From Pezicula radicicola (taxonomy: Eukaryota > Ascomycota > Leotiomycetes > Helotiales > Dermateaceae): 64,000 nucleotides of DNA. The position numbers were made by a program, and so were the translations under genes. Within the stretch, counting starts at the first letter, position 1. Each line of letters starts with the position of its first letter. Of this stretch, positions 12,287-22,791 are shown in pieces. The stretch is from positions 1,853,694 through 1,917,693 of the forward strand of contig PDUO01000001.1 of assembly GCA_003008705.1 (NCBI GenBank), read 5' to 3'. Below the pieces are notes generated by a model, which had not been told where the DNA came from, searched no databases, and was given only the letters and a program-made list of their open reading frames with translations.

Positions 12287-12989
12287 CTACGCAAGAGCAA
12301 TAACATCAATCTCTAAATCAGCAGGCTTAGGTAAACCTGTGACCTCCACACTCGTTCTCGAGGGGTTATGAGGGAAATACTCGGCATAAACCCTATTGAA
12401 TTCATCATAATCCCGATCAATGTTGGTGAAATAAACCTACGAAGGATCAGAAGAGGTCTTCCTTTTTGAAAGAAGATGAAAGACGGATACGTACCTTAAC
12501 ATTTACGACTTTGTCTGTCGAGGAACCAGCCCCCTCAAGGATTGCTCGTGCATTCTGACACATCCTATGCGTCTTTTCGGAAACAGATGAGTCTACTGGA
12601 AGATAATCCCCGTTCTCTAATACACTTGTCTGGCCAGAAATAAAGATGAAGCCACCTGCCTTGGTTGCTGGTGACTAAAATAATTAGCTGACATAGACCT
12701 AAACGCGAAGATCTCAATGCATACATATGGCACTCCAGCACGAGCTGCAATTGATGTCAGCCTTTAATGAGATTATAATAGATATTCAAGACGTACGAGG
12801 TGCGCCCCCTTTCTTAGGCCAGATGTTTTGTTGCCCAGATGCTCTTAGAGAAGTGGTTGAGAATGTCGCGGTAGTTAGGCGTTGGGAAAGAGCTCGCGTG
12901 GTGAGGACTTCTAAGCGACGACCAAGTACTCCGGTGAGAGAGCGCATCGCCGTGTTGCCGCAGATTTTTGATGGTGGTACTCTCGACAT
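12287..12989 (-). CDS. RidA/YjgF family imine deaminase, mitochondrial (copy 1)
   Basis: RidA hydrolyses reactive enamines and imines made by amino-acid enzymes. Four exons on the minus strand: 12797-12989, 12726-12745, 12495-12674 and 12287-12436; 180 aa. Exon 2 is only 20 bp, yet it joins in frame and supplies the conserved PRAGVPY segment before FIFISGQT. The signature SRTSVEVTGLPKPADLEID near the C-terminus includes the Arg that binds the substrate carboxylate in active Rid proteins. The first about 50 residues, from the ATG at 12989 (A at -3), are basic and Ser/Thr-rich and look like a mitochondrial presequence. It is divergent from P5CDH and shares the 620-bp promoter with two regulatory boxes. 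Start choice is uncertain; an in-frame ATG also lies at 12947. Confidence 0.87.
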
Positions 12990-13242
12990 TTTTTTAAGGA
13001 AGGAATCTAGTGATATGAAGAGAATACGATGAGAAAAGATAAAGACGCGACAAGTGGAAGCGATCGAGTCAAGATGTCTACTATGCTGGCCAATACTGAC
13101 TTTATGGCTAAACAAATTAGGTCATTAATGTAATATTTTACGGGATGATAGGGGCGAACGATGCATATGTAATCCAGCTAGTATCGCGGGCCATTTATCA
13201 GAAGTTAGGTACGAAGGTATCCCGGTTAAATTACTGCTGCTG

Positions 13243-13257
13243 CGGATGTTGATCCCG
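13243..13257. promoter_or_regulatory. CGG-N9-CCG box in the RidA/P5CDH promoter
   Basis: TGCGGATGTTGATCCCGA; it shares the TGATCCCG right half with the box at 20835. Confidence 0.62.
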
Positions 13258-13402
13258 ACAGGCTCAAGCAATCAGAGCATTACGATTGCTACCACGAATG
13301 ATGCTCGTACATATCTAGCTGTAACTCTGCACCTCCGCAGTGTCAATCTGAAGCTATTGCCAGGATCGACATAATCGCAGTTTGACTGCAAAGTGGGGAG
13401 TG

Positions 13403-13417
13403 CGGTGCTCTCTTCCG
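13403..13417. promoter_or_regulatory. CGG-N9-CCG box in the P5CDH promoter
   Basis: TGCGG, then TGCTCTCTT counted as the nine bases after CGG, then CCGCA. The five-base arms are perfectly symmetric. About 190 bp before the P5CDH start. Confidence 0.65.
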
Positions 13418-13609
13418 CATGCATCCCACATCCATAAGCGGTTATGCGCGCCGTTAATCATCAAATGTCATTAGATAGAAGTGAGTTACTTGAAGCCGAT
13501 ATCTTCATGCAGCGCCATTGGTCAGGTACTGGCGGTGGTTAACTTATAGGTTTCTTCGAACTCGAAAATCTACTCCAAGATTGTCCAAACCATCCTTTGT
13601 GTTCTCAGC

Positions 13610-15480
13610 ATGTCTGCACTTCGCGTTACAGTACAAGGTCTCAGGCCATCTACTAGATCCTTGATTGGCCGATGTCAGGCTTCCAATCTACGCCTCAGAA
13701 GATGCCTTTCTCTATACCAAAACCCACACTTCGCAAATGAGCCTACAGTGAGCATATGTTGATTAGCCTTAACCCTGAAGGCTCTTGCTTGACATATACG
13801 CTAATCATTCATTCCAGAAAGCGTACACAAAAGGTTCTCCAGAGCTAAAGGGTATACAAAAAGCTTTAGAAGACCTGAAAGCCAAACTTCCAGTGCATGT
13901 TCCGTTAGAGATTGGGGGAAAGCAGGTGAGCCTTGCAATACCAATCATTTTATTTATAGAAATCAGCTGACCACAGACAGATCAAAAACTCCACATTAAC
14001 TCAGATTAACCCAGCAAAGCACAAGCAAGTTATTGCTGAATGGACACCTGCCAAGGCTGCTGATGTCCATAAAGCTATTGATGCTGCTATGGCAGCGAAG
14101 TCTGCGTGGGAAAATCTCCCATTTGAAGACCGTGCTGCCGTCTTTCTTAGAGCAGCGGAGCTGATCTCTGGAAAGTACCGCTATGAGTTGATGGCTTCTA
14201 CTATGTTGAACCAAGGCAAGAACATCCGTGAGGCCGAGATTGATGCTGCTGCAGAGTCTTGTGATCTTCTTAGGTAAGCTTCAGTCTATAAGAGTTGCCT
14301 GTCAAATCTGACTCGTTCAGATTCAACGTTCAATGTGCCCTGGATATGTTCAAACAGCAACCAGCTGTTCACCCCAAGGGCATGGTAAGTCTTTCTACAT
14401 TCTACTGACAAAATTATATGCTGACTCGAAGTTCGTAAGTGGAATCGCTTGGAATACCGTCCTCTGGAAGGATTTATTTACGCTATTTCCCCTTTCAACT
14501 TCACTGCCCTTCTTGCCACCCTCAGCTGCGGACCCCTTTTGATGGGTAATGTCGTTCTCTTGAAGCCATCACTATCAGCCCTCCACAGTTCATACCTCTT
14601 CCACCAAATTCTCCTCGAAGCTGGTCTTCCAAAGGATGTTTTGCAGTTTATACCAGGTGACGCCGAGGAAATCACTTCAGCCGTGCTCGAGAGTAGTCAA
14701 TTCGCTGGTTTGAACTTCACTGGCTCAACTCACGTCTTCAGAAATTTGATTGCTAAGATCGGTGTTGCAACTGGTGAGGGGAGGTTCCTCAGCTACCCTC
14801 GCTTAGTTGGTGAGACCGGTGGAAAGAACTTCCATCTCGTTCATAAGTCGGCTGAGATTGAGAATGCTGTCAATTGCACCATACGTGGTGCCTTTGAATT
14901 CCAAGGCCAGAAATGTTCGGCTCCCTCTCGTGTTTACGTCTCAGAGTCCATTTGGCCAGCATTCAAAAAGAGCCTCTTGGAGAAGATGGACACAATCAAA
15001 GTCGGAAGCCCTGAAGTTACAGAGAACTACATCAACCCTATCATCCACGAGCAGGCATTCGACCGAATGGCCGCCCTGTTTGAAAAGGCTAAGTCTGATC
15101 CTAAGTTGACTTTGATCGCCGGCGGCAAAGCCGACAAGGAAGTCGGATACTTTGTTCACCCAACTGTATACCAAACCAGTGACCCTCGCCACGATATCAT
15201 GCAAACCGAGTTCTTCGGCCCTATGTTCGCAGTCTACGTCTACCCCGATTCTGAATGGGAGAACATCCCCAAGCTTGTCGACACTACTAGCAAGTACGCA
15301 CTTACTGGAAGCATTTTCGCCCGAGATCCAGCTGCTATTCGCCATGCGTACGATGGACTCAAGCACTCGGCAGGTAATTTCTATGTTAACACCAAAAGCA
15401 CGGGATCAGTCGTAGGTCAGCAACCCTTCGGTGGCTCTCGAGGCAGTGGAACGAACGATAAAGTCGGCTCAGGTTCGTAA
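13610..15480 (+). CDS. PUT2: Delta-1-pyrroline-5-carboxylate dehydrogenase, mitochondrial
   Basis: NAD-dependent aldehyde dehydrogenase that makes glutamate from P5C, the second step of proline breakdown. Exons 13610-13747, 13818-13925, 13981-14273, 14321-14384 and 14440-15480; 547 aa if translation stops at 15480. The basic N-terminus is a likely presequence. The YRPLEGFIYAISPFNF segment, GETGGKN (general-base Glu near residue 326), GQKCSAPSR (catalytic Cys near residue 360) and VGQQPFGGSRGSGTNDK are all in place. The C-terminus is odd: the roughly 30 residues that normally follow TNDK(A)GS are missing or frame-disrupted. A GTTCGT splice donor at the end could extend the gene into 15550-15640, but the possible continuations look unlike the family tail. 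It pairs functionally with PRODH nearby. Confidence 0.9.
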
Positions 15481-16273
15481 ATCCCATTCACTTTTGCCCT
15501 CTTATTGATTGTCTTTGGTGCTGTAACATTTCTCGACATTTCCATACTCCAGAGGCAAACCTCGCTACTCACGAATCATTTCTTTGTCCTCCTAAAACCT
15601 TCCGAAAAAGAAGTACTGCTAATACCAAAATCTTAAATTAGTCAATACGCTGAGCAGATTCGTGAGTATACGAACTGTGAAGGAGGACTTTGAGGGTACC
15701 CCAGAATTCAGCTACCCCAACTTTGAGGCCTGAGTCCGAATTTCTGAAAATATGGCGTCCGGAGCAATTGTACACATTTATAATCAATTGGTACTTGAGC
15801 AGAATGACATTTACATCAAAACATGGCAACAGGGACATGATTTGCAGTACTTATTTCATTACTTACTATCATCGAGGCCTTGTTCGATGGCAAAAATTGA
15901 TATTGTTATTCGAAATTCTCAACGGTTTACCGGTAACTGTTTGAGTTGTGTTGAGAAACAAGAAGTACCTTACTAAGTCTTTAGCTAGTGGAGGGAGTGA
16001 AAGCCACAATTTTCGGATTGTGCTTCCGCAATGTTGTGGCTCACCAGGCTTCCTCATTGGCTGGAGGCCCACTCTTGAAGAAACATTACCCTACCCTACT
16101 CTACCTTCTTCTGCAAGATGCTTCGCAAGATAAGGAAAATAGAGGACTTCTTCAGCATTGCGATCCTCTCGCCCTCTGTCATTTACCATTGATACAATTA
16201 ATGCTGCGCAGACATCATCACGTCATGAACAGGACGAGTTCTAACTCCGCTGGTGTGAAGAAGAAGACGCTCA
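15481..16273. other. Intergenic region between P5CDH and the regulator
   Basis: May contain an extra 3' exon of P5CDH near 15552-15640. Otherwise it is the regulator's promoter, with the box at 16014-16028 inside a larger palindrome. Confidence 0.5.
16003..16040. promoter_or_regulatory. CGG-N9-CCG box nested in a 38-bp palindrome upstream of the regulator
   Basis: The perfect box occupies 16014-16028 (CGG, ATTGTGCTT, CCG). It is flanked nearly symmetrically by GCCACAA (16003-16009) and its complement TTGTGGC (16034-16040). It lies about 250 bp before the Zn2Cys6 gene start, which suggests autoregulation. Confidence 0.6.
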
Positions 16274-18788
16274 ATGCGTGCGTTTACCTCCACTCCCGCC
16301 CACTCGACCAGGAGCGGCATCGCTGACCGAGATTCAAATTGTGCACCTAATAGTTGTCAGAAATGTCGGGCCCGTAAGATCAAGTGCTCCGGTAACCAAC
16401 CGTGCCAGTACTGCATCTCGAAGAAGTATCAGTGTGTCTACTACGAGAAGCCGAAGACAGTTGTCGTTCCAGAAGAGTACGTGAGAATGCACTAGGACCA
16501 TTGATGACGCTAGCAGTTATTGACAGCATGCCTTGCTTAGATACCTTCATCAACTCCAAGCTCGCAGTTTAGCCTCCGCGACCTGGTTACCACAACTGCA
16601 GGGTACGTAATCATATTATTCACATAAGACAATTAGAATAGGTCGTTCACATTACTTGGCGTTGACTTCTCTGTAGAGCCTAATTCCATACCATCAACAA
16701 GTAGTGAGCCTCGCCCCTCCGATGTAAACATCCCTAGACAGTACCCCGCGTTGCCACATTCGGCGCCGCACCTTGACCTACACCAAGACAGAGAGCCTAG
16801 AGCGAGACGAGACGATGAGCAGCCTCGTGTACCTTCTGAGCCATGTGAACCAGCGGCTGTGGGAAGTGAAGTCTCTCCAGATGCCATTGGTGATGAGTAT
16901 AGTATGTTACTTCTACATAAAGAGGGTTGGTGGGGCTAACGATTCGAAGGACGATTTGGTCATAGTTCTTCTTGGTCCTTCAGCCGGAGGATTCGGATGA
17001 TGGTCACGGATGCTATTGGAGGCCCAGAGATACATGATCTTAATCCCATCAAGGACGGAGCTTATGGAATCCCATGGGCACAAAATATGGTTAACTTGTC
17101 AGGGATAGACCTCCCATCAGAAGATTATGCGGAATATCTGACAAGCACCGTGGCCATCACATTCAACCCGCTCTACACTTTGTTTGATAAAAAGGCATTC
17201 CTTGATCAGCTTCATCAATTCTACGACCAAAGAAGAACCGGCACGGTGCAGACCACAGGGCTTTGGCATATACAGATGCTTATTGTCTTTGCGTTTGGTA
17301 CATCCATTCTTTCTCGAGAGGCTGGCCCTCTTGGACCAACTGGGGCCCTTTATTTCTCCAGAGCTGTGGAAGCCATGCCGGATTGTCATCGACTATGCAA
17401 TCAACCTATGCTGTCGATAGAGATACTATGCATGTTCAGCCTGTTTATGCAAGCTATGGATATGAGGTTCGCAGCTCAAGTATACGTACGTGCTTTCAGC
17501 ATCTGGAGTTAGAGTACATAGGTTAATTAGTTGCAGATTAGGCAAGCATCTTGTATCGCAGCCGCCAACGGATTTAACCGATCATACGATAACAAACGAC
17601 ATACCAGAACAGAGTTTGAGTATAGATCAAGATTATGGTGGACAGTTTATGTCATTGAGCGGAAGCTCTCAAGTCTGATAGGGGTATCACCAGGACTCCC
17701 TGATGAAGATATTGCTTTGTCAAGACCAACGATCACAGAATCAAACGAAGATAATCTACCCATGGCAATTCACATTGATATATCTTCTCAACTCGGTCAC
17801 ATATTAAATGGTAGGCATTACATATTTGTTTCAGGTGATTCTGCTTGCTAAGAAACCTTCAGTGGTTTATGGGCTCGGTTCACAACGTCAGCTTGGCCGC
17901 CGGTTTATCTCAGAAATCCAGTCTATCTTAAAAAAGCAGGCAGATACGGCAATGCAGCTAAATACTATCATGAAGATCGAACTCAATCAGCCGGCGAAAC
18001 CTATAGCTCGGACGTCCGCTAGCCTATATCTGCTTCATCACCAAGTGGGTTTCAAGCATTTTCCATTTTGAACAGCGATATATAACTAAAGTCGTCCACA
18101 GTGCAGTATTATAGCTATTCGACCTATATTATTTTTCCTTCTGGAGAAGAAATTGGCAAACCCAAGAGATCCCTTGGTCCCTTCAGACGCAGTCATTGGT
18201 TTGCTCCGCGTGTGTATAGAGTCTGCATTTCAAGTTTTGAACATATTGGAAACTTTGAGATCCCAAAGACTTCTTGGTAAGAAATCTGTGAGAACATGTT
18301 AGATACCTTCGCTAAATTAGATAGACACTTTTCTACCTTACGACCTTGAGAATGCATTCATGGCCTCATTCGTACTCATCTTAGTCGACATAATTAATCC
18401 AACCCTGGTGAGGCAATGGGACCTCAACGATACATTTGCTCTCATCGATGAGTTCATGTTCCGCGGTATCATTATTGCAAAACCATACAAACAAGATCTG
18501 ATCGAAATTGACAAGCTACGAGGCAGACAGGGAAATGATCAGCAAAGAGAAGCGGCTCCATATGCAAGCCACTTAGTCGAGCCAGCTCAGGCGCCCATTC
18601 CGGAAGCAGGAGCCAATAGTCAAGAGATTTACCTTAATCAGATGGATCACAGCCTACATCGTCCTTGGAATTGCGATGGAGGAATTCTTGATCCCGATAC
18701 GATTCAGTCGGCCATTGATGCTCTTGACGTCGATTTCTTGAATGATGCTCCTATCCTAGGCGTGGATGAAAATGGATGGATGTTCTAA
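16274..18788 (+). CDS. Zn2Cys6 transcription factor, probable cluster regulator
   Basis: Nuclear DNA-binding regulator. Eight exons join in frame: 16274-16476, 16541-16602, 16677-16901, 16950-17485, 17537-17810, 17863-18044, 18102-18276 and 18325-18788; 706 aa. The binuclear zinc cluster is C-X2-C-X6-C-X5-C-X2-C-X6-C at residues 28-54 (CQKCRARKIKC then CQYC), followed by a YLHQLQ linker. The middle region has RFGHSSSWSFSRR and a fungal-specific TF domain with FEYRSRLWWTVYVIERKLSSLIG. The start ATG has a weak context. PrnA, the known proline regulator of Aspergillus, belongs to the same broad class, but orthology cannot be judged here. A perfect box upstream suggests self-control. Binding to CGG-N9-CCG is an inference from the site distribution. 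Confidence 0.88.
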
Positions 18789-19286
18789 GATATGACCGCC
18801 AATCACGGAATTACCATTGATGGGCTTTCATAAATGCTACCTAGCAACTTGCCTTTTGCGAGCAAGTCGAGCACACTAAATCAACCCCGCATTCCGCTGC
18901 GAGTCTGCTTGCCCGTAATAGATGCTCGGGCATAGACTGAACGCACAGAAGGCTTCTACACGTGACTTATCACCTTGACGGATATATATCTAGCAAATAA
19001 TCTAGTTCATGGAGTACTACCAGCAGGCCTTTCGTGGCAATAGAATGAATACTGTGTGGGGATGAAGGTAACCCGTTGCTCTGCATTACTGATCTGCCAA
19101 GAAAAGTTGTTAAGCGACGAGTCCTGAATTGCTTTATTGCGTTTCTGGTATCTCACATCTGCACAGCTGCCGATCAATCTCTTATCTACAGCCCCAGTGA
19201 CAACTGCCATGCATAATATCTTAAGGATATCCTCCGTGCTTCCTTTGGGCTTTCTTTTCCTGTTATAGAACCAAGCGTATCAAGTG

Positions 19287-19301
19287 CGGAAGCAGCCACC
19301 G
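19287..19301. promoter_or_regulatory. CGG-N9-CCG box
   Basis: GTGCGG, AAGCAGCCA, CCGCGC; perfect half-sites. Confidence 0.55.
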
Positions 19302-19357
19302 CGCTGATAAGGCATCGTCGCTTGATGAGTGGCATGCTGGAACTCGCTAATGCACTG

Positions 19358-19372
19358 CGGTATTAGTCGCCG
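19358..19372. promoter_or_regulatory. CGG-N9-CCG box
   Basis: TGCGG, TATTAGTCG, CCGCG; perfect half-sites, 56 bp after the previous box. A spacing variant CGG-N10-CCG follows at 19390-19405. Confidence 0.55.
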
Positions 19373-19962
19373 CGCGTGGAAATGGTGCGCGGACTTGGTA
19401 TTCCGCACTCAGTTAGACGACATAGAGTCGGTTGTTGTAATCTTATCAAATGCTATAATCTGTAATTGATTGTCGTTTTCAAGTTTCGAATATCATATCC
19501 ATTTGTAGATAGAAACACAGCTGAGCTAATCGGTGAGATACAGTATGGAATTTAGCCGACTTGAGCGATGGCTAGTAAACCAAGTTTATTAGCCCTTGGA
19601 ATATCACGCATTAAGCATGGTACAGTAGAGCTGTAATCCGTAGGAATTCCAAAATAACTAAATGATTCCTATATCATTACCAATTTAAATTAGGGAATTG
19701 TTATTCGGCATTGACTTAACTAAATCAAGATCAGGCCCAGAGTGCAATTACTATCAAGTGCTACTTCTACTCATGCTAAAATTAGTAGTTAATTCAAGCA
19801 CCTCATGATAACTCTTACATACCTGTTATTCTCTTTAAATTTATTAAGCTTCTCTTGTTGCTTCTTCGGCAATAGCGGCTCCTATTTAGTAGTGGCTTTG
19901 TGGCTCGACGTTTTTGAAGAAGCTTAGGAGTCAATTCCGAATATCAAGTACTCAAAATTCCC

Positions 19963-20693
19963 TTAAATTACAGCAATAATATCCACTTCAAACTCGACAT
20001 CCAGAGGTAATCTTGAGACCTCAACAGAAGTCCTTGGAGGCTTCTGCGGAAAATAATCATTAAAGACAGAATTAAATTCTGGGATTTTTGTCATGTCAGA
20101 AGTAAAGATCTAATTGAAATGTTGTCAGCTGTTATGTCAAGAAATAAAACTCCACTGGTGCTCGGACTTGAGGAAGCATATTGGTCATACTAACATTAAT
20201 CTTAACTACCTTTTCCAAACTAGTTCCGGCAGCCTTCAGAATTTCTGACATATTCTTACAGATTTGATCTGCTTGTTCCTTTACAGATCCTTTAATCTTG
20301 TTTCCTTCTATATCTAAAGCAACTTGTCCTGCGACCCAGACTTGGCCGTTTGCAGTAAAAGCTTGAGACTGTTAAGAATTATATATTAGTATTTAGGGTT
20401 CTCTCCTGGCGGTGTTTAAGTGATAGGTATAAAAGAATAGGTGGGAATACGTAGTGTCCCACAGCTGTAGATTTGTTAGCAAGGAGCCATTGTTTGGGTT
20501 CTTGGGTATTGAGGCAGAGAAACATACGTGCGTAACTGTTCTTCGTGTAGATGGTATTGATTGTAGAACTCATTCTCGATGTCTGATTTGCGGGTGTAGC
20601 GCGAGATACTGGTCTTGATACGAGTGGTCGCAAGAGTTGTGCTGAAGTACGACTGCAATTTCTTGCAAGAGAGGGAAGAATTTGTTTGAACAT
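19963..20693 (-). CDS. RidA/YjgF family imine deaminase, mitochondrial (copy 2)
   Basis: Second Rid protein of the cluster. Four exons on the minus strand: 20528-20693, 20451-20464, 20195-20368 and 19963-20109; 166 aa. Exon 2 is a 14-bp micro-exon that supplies part of APVGHYSQAF, the conserved Rid N-terminal motif. The introns use GTATGT, GTATTC and GTTAGT donors. Diagnostic segments are VWVAGQVALD, KVVKINIFTSDM and PPRTSVEVSRLPLDVEFEVDIIAV, with the substrate-binding Arg present. The first about 40 residues (ATG at 20693) are a basic presequence; a shorter cytosolic form could start at 20573. It is divergent from the flavin-reductase gene, with a perfect regulatory box between them. Confidence 0.87.
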
Positions 20694-21041
20694 TTTCTTG
20701 TGGCTTTTAGAAGGAGATTGGTTGTTTTGAGTGCTAGCTATCTTGAGCTTTATTTGGGAAGATATAAAAGGGTAGATAGATACACATCATGTGCACGCGA
20801 AAGTGGGAGTGGAAAGCCAAGCGAAGTGGTGGAGCGGCATTTGATCCCGCAGTGTGTCATTCTTTTCCTGGCTGAGCCAAGAAACTTTCTGTTGCAGTTG
20901 AATTTCCATGTACCAGTATTCAAACTGTTTCTGCCCACACGGAATTCATTCCACCTATACTTTGAAATACATTAGACTCTCTTAAACAGCAGTCGAAGCA
21001 CATGCATTCTTGATCCTGCAAAGCACTTCCACTTCGCCAAG
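20694..21041. other. Bidirectional promoter between RidA copy 2 and the flavin-reductase gene
   Basis: No gene is seen. It contains the box at 20835-20849 and a TATAAAAG sequence at about 20763. Confidence 0.55.
20835..20849. promoter_or_regulatory. CGG-N9-CCG box, best match to the consensus
   Basis: GAGCGGCATTTGATCCCGCA. It is 142 bp from the RidA copy 2 start and about 200 bp from the flavin-reductase start. It is nearly identical to the boxes at 234 and 2535. Confidence 0.65.
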
Positions 21042-22016
21042 ATGCGCAGAACTCTTGCCTCCCCCGCCAAAATTTTACGAAAGACGAAGGACATCTCAAC
21101 ACGACAGCATACTTCATCTCGACATTTCTCACAAGCGACAGGAAGAATGGCAGCGGCGAAAAGTCCTTTTGAGCTCAAGCCCAAGTACGCAGATTTCAAA
21201 AAAGTACAAGCATCACGACCCGATTTTGATCCCACCCTACCAATCACCTATTACAAGACACCAGACCCAAATTGGAAATACGGCAAAGGAACATCCGATC
21301 CAACAAGTCTTCAGAAGGATCACATAGAGATTGATCCAGCAGAAACCGATCGACCAATGGTATCAAACTATCGACTTCTAGTATCTGGCATTCCACGACC
21401 TATCAGTTTCGTCAGCACGGTTTCAAAAGATGGAAAGTCGAAGAATCTGGCACCGATGAGTTATTTTCAGGTTGTGGATCATGATCCACCTACTTTCGTT
21501 ATTGGATTCTCCGCAAGACCTGAACGACCGAAGGATACTATGAGGAATCTCGAGGAGACTGGAGAGTGTGTTATCAATGTTGTCTCGGATCATTTCGTAG
21601 AAGCCATGAATGCCACATCTTTAGACATTCCCTACGGAAAATCCGAATGGGGCTTATCCGGACTCAATGCCGCGCCATCGAAAACAGTTACACCTGATCG
21701 TGTAAAGGAAGCTGTTTTTTCCATTGAAGGGAAATTACTTGAGATGAAATCTCTGGATTATCATGGTGCTGGAAAGGTGGGAAAGTCGTTTGGTTCGTTG
21801 GCTATTATTGAGGCTACTAGGTTTTGGGTTAGAGAGGATGCTATTAATGAGAAGAGGGATGAGATTGATCTTGAGGTTTTAAGACCTTTGGTTCAGCTTG
21901 GTGGTATTCAGTATGGTCGGGTTCGTGAGACTTTTGAGCTTCCGCGCCCGTCTTTGGCGAATGAGTTGGAGGATGAGAGTTTGGGACTGGCGAAGTTTTT
22001 GGAGGATAAGTCATGA
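21042..22016 (+). CDS. Flavin reductase-like FMN-binding protein, probably mitochondrial
   Basis: Single-exon gene of 324 aa. Residues about 105-300 form a flavin reductase-like split-barrel domain, recognisable from RLLVSGIPRPISFVSTVS, the LAPMSYFQVVDHDPPTFVIGF segment and the ETGECVINVVSDHFVEAMNATS segment. Related proteins bind FMN and either supply reduced flavin or act on small substrates; the substrate here is unknown. The first 35 residues are basic, with RHFSQA before a second Met (MAAAK), typical of a cleaved mitochondrial presequence. The promoter is shared with RidA copy 2 and holds a perfect cluster box. A flavin partner for an oxidase or monooxygenase in the same pathway is possible but not shown. 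Confidence 0.85.
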   Translation: MRRTLASPAKILRKTKDISTRQHTSSRHFSQATGRMAAAKSPFELKPKYADFKKVQASRPDFDPTLPITYYKTPDPNWKYGKGTSDPTSLQKDHIEIDPAETDRPMVSNYRLLVSGIPRPISFVSTVSKDGKSKNLAPMSYFQVVDHDPPTFVIGFSARPERPKDTMRNLEETGECVINVVSDHFVEAMNATSLDIPYGKSEWGLSGLNAAPSKTVTPDRVKEAVFSIEGKLLEMKSLDYHGAGKVGKSFGSLAIIEATRFWVREDAINEKRDEIDLEVLRPLVQLGGIQYGRVRETFELPRPSLANELEDESLGLAKFLEDKS

Positions 22017-22791
22017 TTGGCTTTTTAAGACCGGGCATTTGTAGAATATAGACTTTTTTACTTGCTTCCTTGCTGTAAGTTGCTGTTGATTAGATTGGGA
22101 AAATATGAGGTAGATGGTAGATATTTTACATTTGGCTTTCTGTACGAAGAGTTTGGGAGAGAGAAGCTGAAGAAGGCATAGAATTGAGTGAAGTTGAATA
22201 GTTAAATCAAATATTTGAAAGGTTTCTTGCACAATATGCCTTATACAAATACTGCAGGGCGTAGATACTCAGTGCTTAGCATTCGGCGGTTGTTTAAACT
22301 TAAAAAGTAGAGCCTTGAATCAAATGTGGTTTACTTTGTGTATACCCTACTATATCAACCAAGATGACATTACTTTGGTCCATGAAGTTTTGCATTTGAC
22401 TCAATCCTTGCTATTACGAATCTATGGTACAATGGCGTGAAATTATTCGACCTTTTCTACTCTTATCTTTTTGTATACATAGACTCAGATCCTAAATCCC
22501 TTGGTTCTTACTTTTGGAAACTCTAAATCTAATTTACCTGTTATCTGTGCTTGTATGGTTTTCATTGAATGCCGATGATGATACAACAGGATGCTTCCTA
22601 GCTTCCGCTTTGCTACGGAAAGTGGCCCCCTGTGCCGGGATCACTTCGCGAGTACAAGTACGTATACACCCCTCTCCTTGAAATGTAAAATAAAACAAGA
22701 CCCTTATCATATAAAGGTCACATACCACAGTTTACAATCTATAAACTGGCTAGAGGATTTAATTCTCTTGCCTATTTCACAACCCTTCAAT
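22017..22791. other. Intergenic region upstream of the OCD-like gene
   Basis: No gene is supported. It contains a near-match box at 22636-22650 and an everted TTCCG-N8-CGGAA palindrome at about 22604-22621. Confidence 0.5.
22636..22650 (-). promoter_or_regulatory. Near-match of the cluster box before the OCD-like gene
   Basis: On the minus strand it reads CGC, GAAGTGATC, CCG: one mismatch, but with the same TGATCCCG right half as the boxes at 13243 and 20835. About 145 bp before the ATG. Confidence 0.45.

Larger units (their letters stand above)
12990..13609. other. Bidirectional promoter between RidA copy 1 and P5CDH
   Basis: No gene is seen. The divergent arrangement and two perfect CGG-N9-CCG boxes suggest coordinated expression of both genes. 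Confidence 0.6.
18789..19962. other. Convergent intergenic region with three clustered regulatory boxes
   Basis: This region separates two 3' ends, so no promoter is expected, yet it holds boxes at 19287, 19358 and a CGG-N10-CCG at 19390. A short minus-strand frame (19007-19210, 67 codons, ATG at 19210) starts 77 bp from the nearest box. It resembles nothing recognised and may be a gene relic. Confidence 0.45.

Noticed and set aside
16226..16307. Earlier start of the Zn2Cys6 gene at ATG 16226 with an intron
   Set aside because: The frame could join, but the intron would be about 34 bp, shorter than any other in the window.
19390..19405. CGG-N10-CCG as a Put3-type site
   Set aside because: Matches the spacing known for yeast Put3, but a single copy next to two N9 boxes is not enough to claim a different factor.
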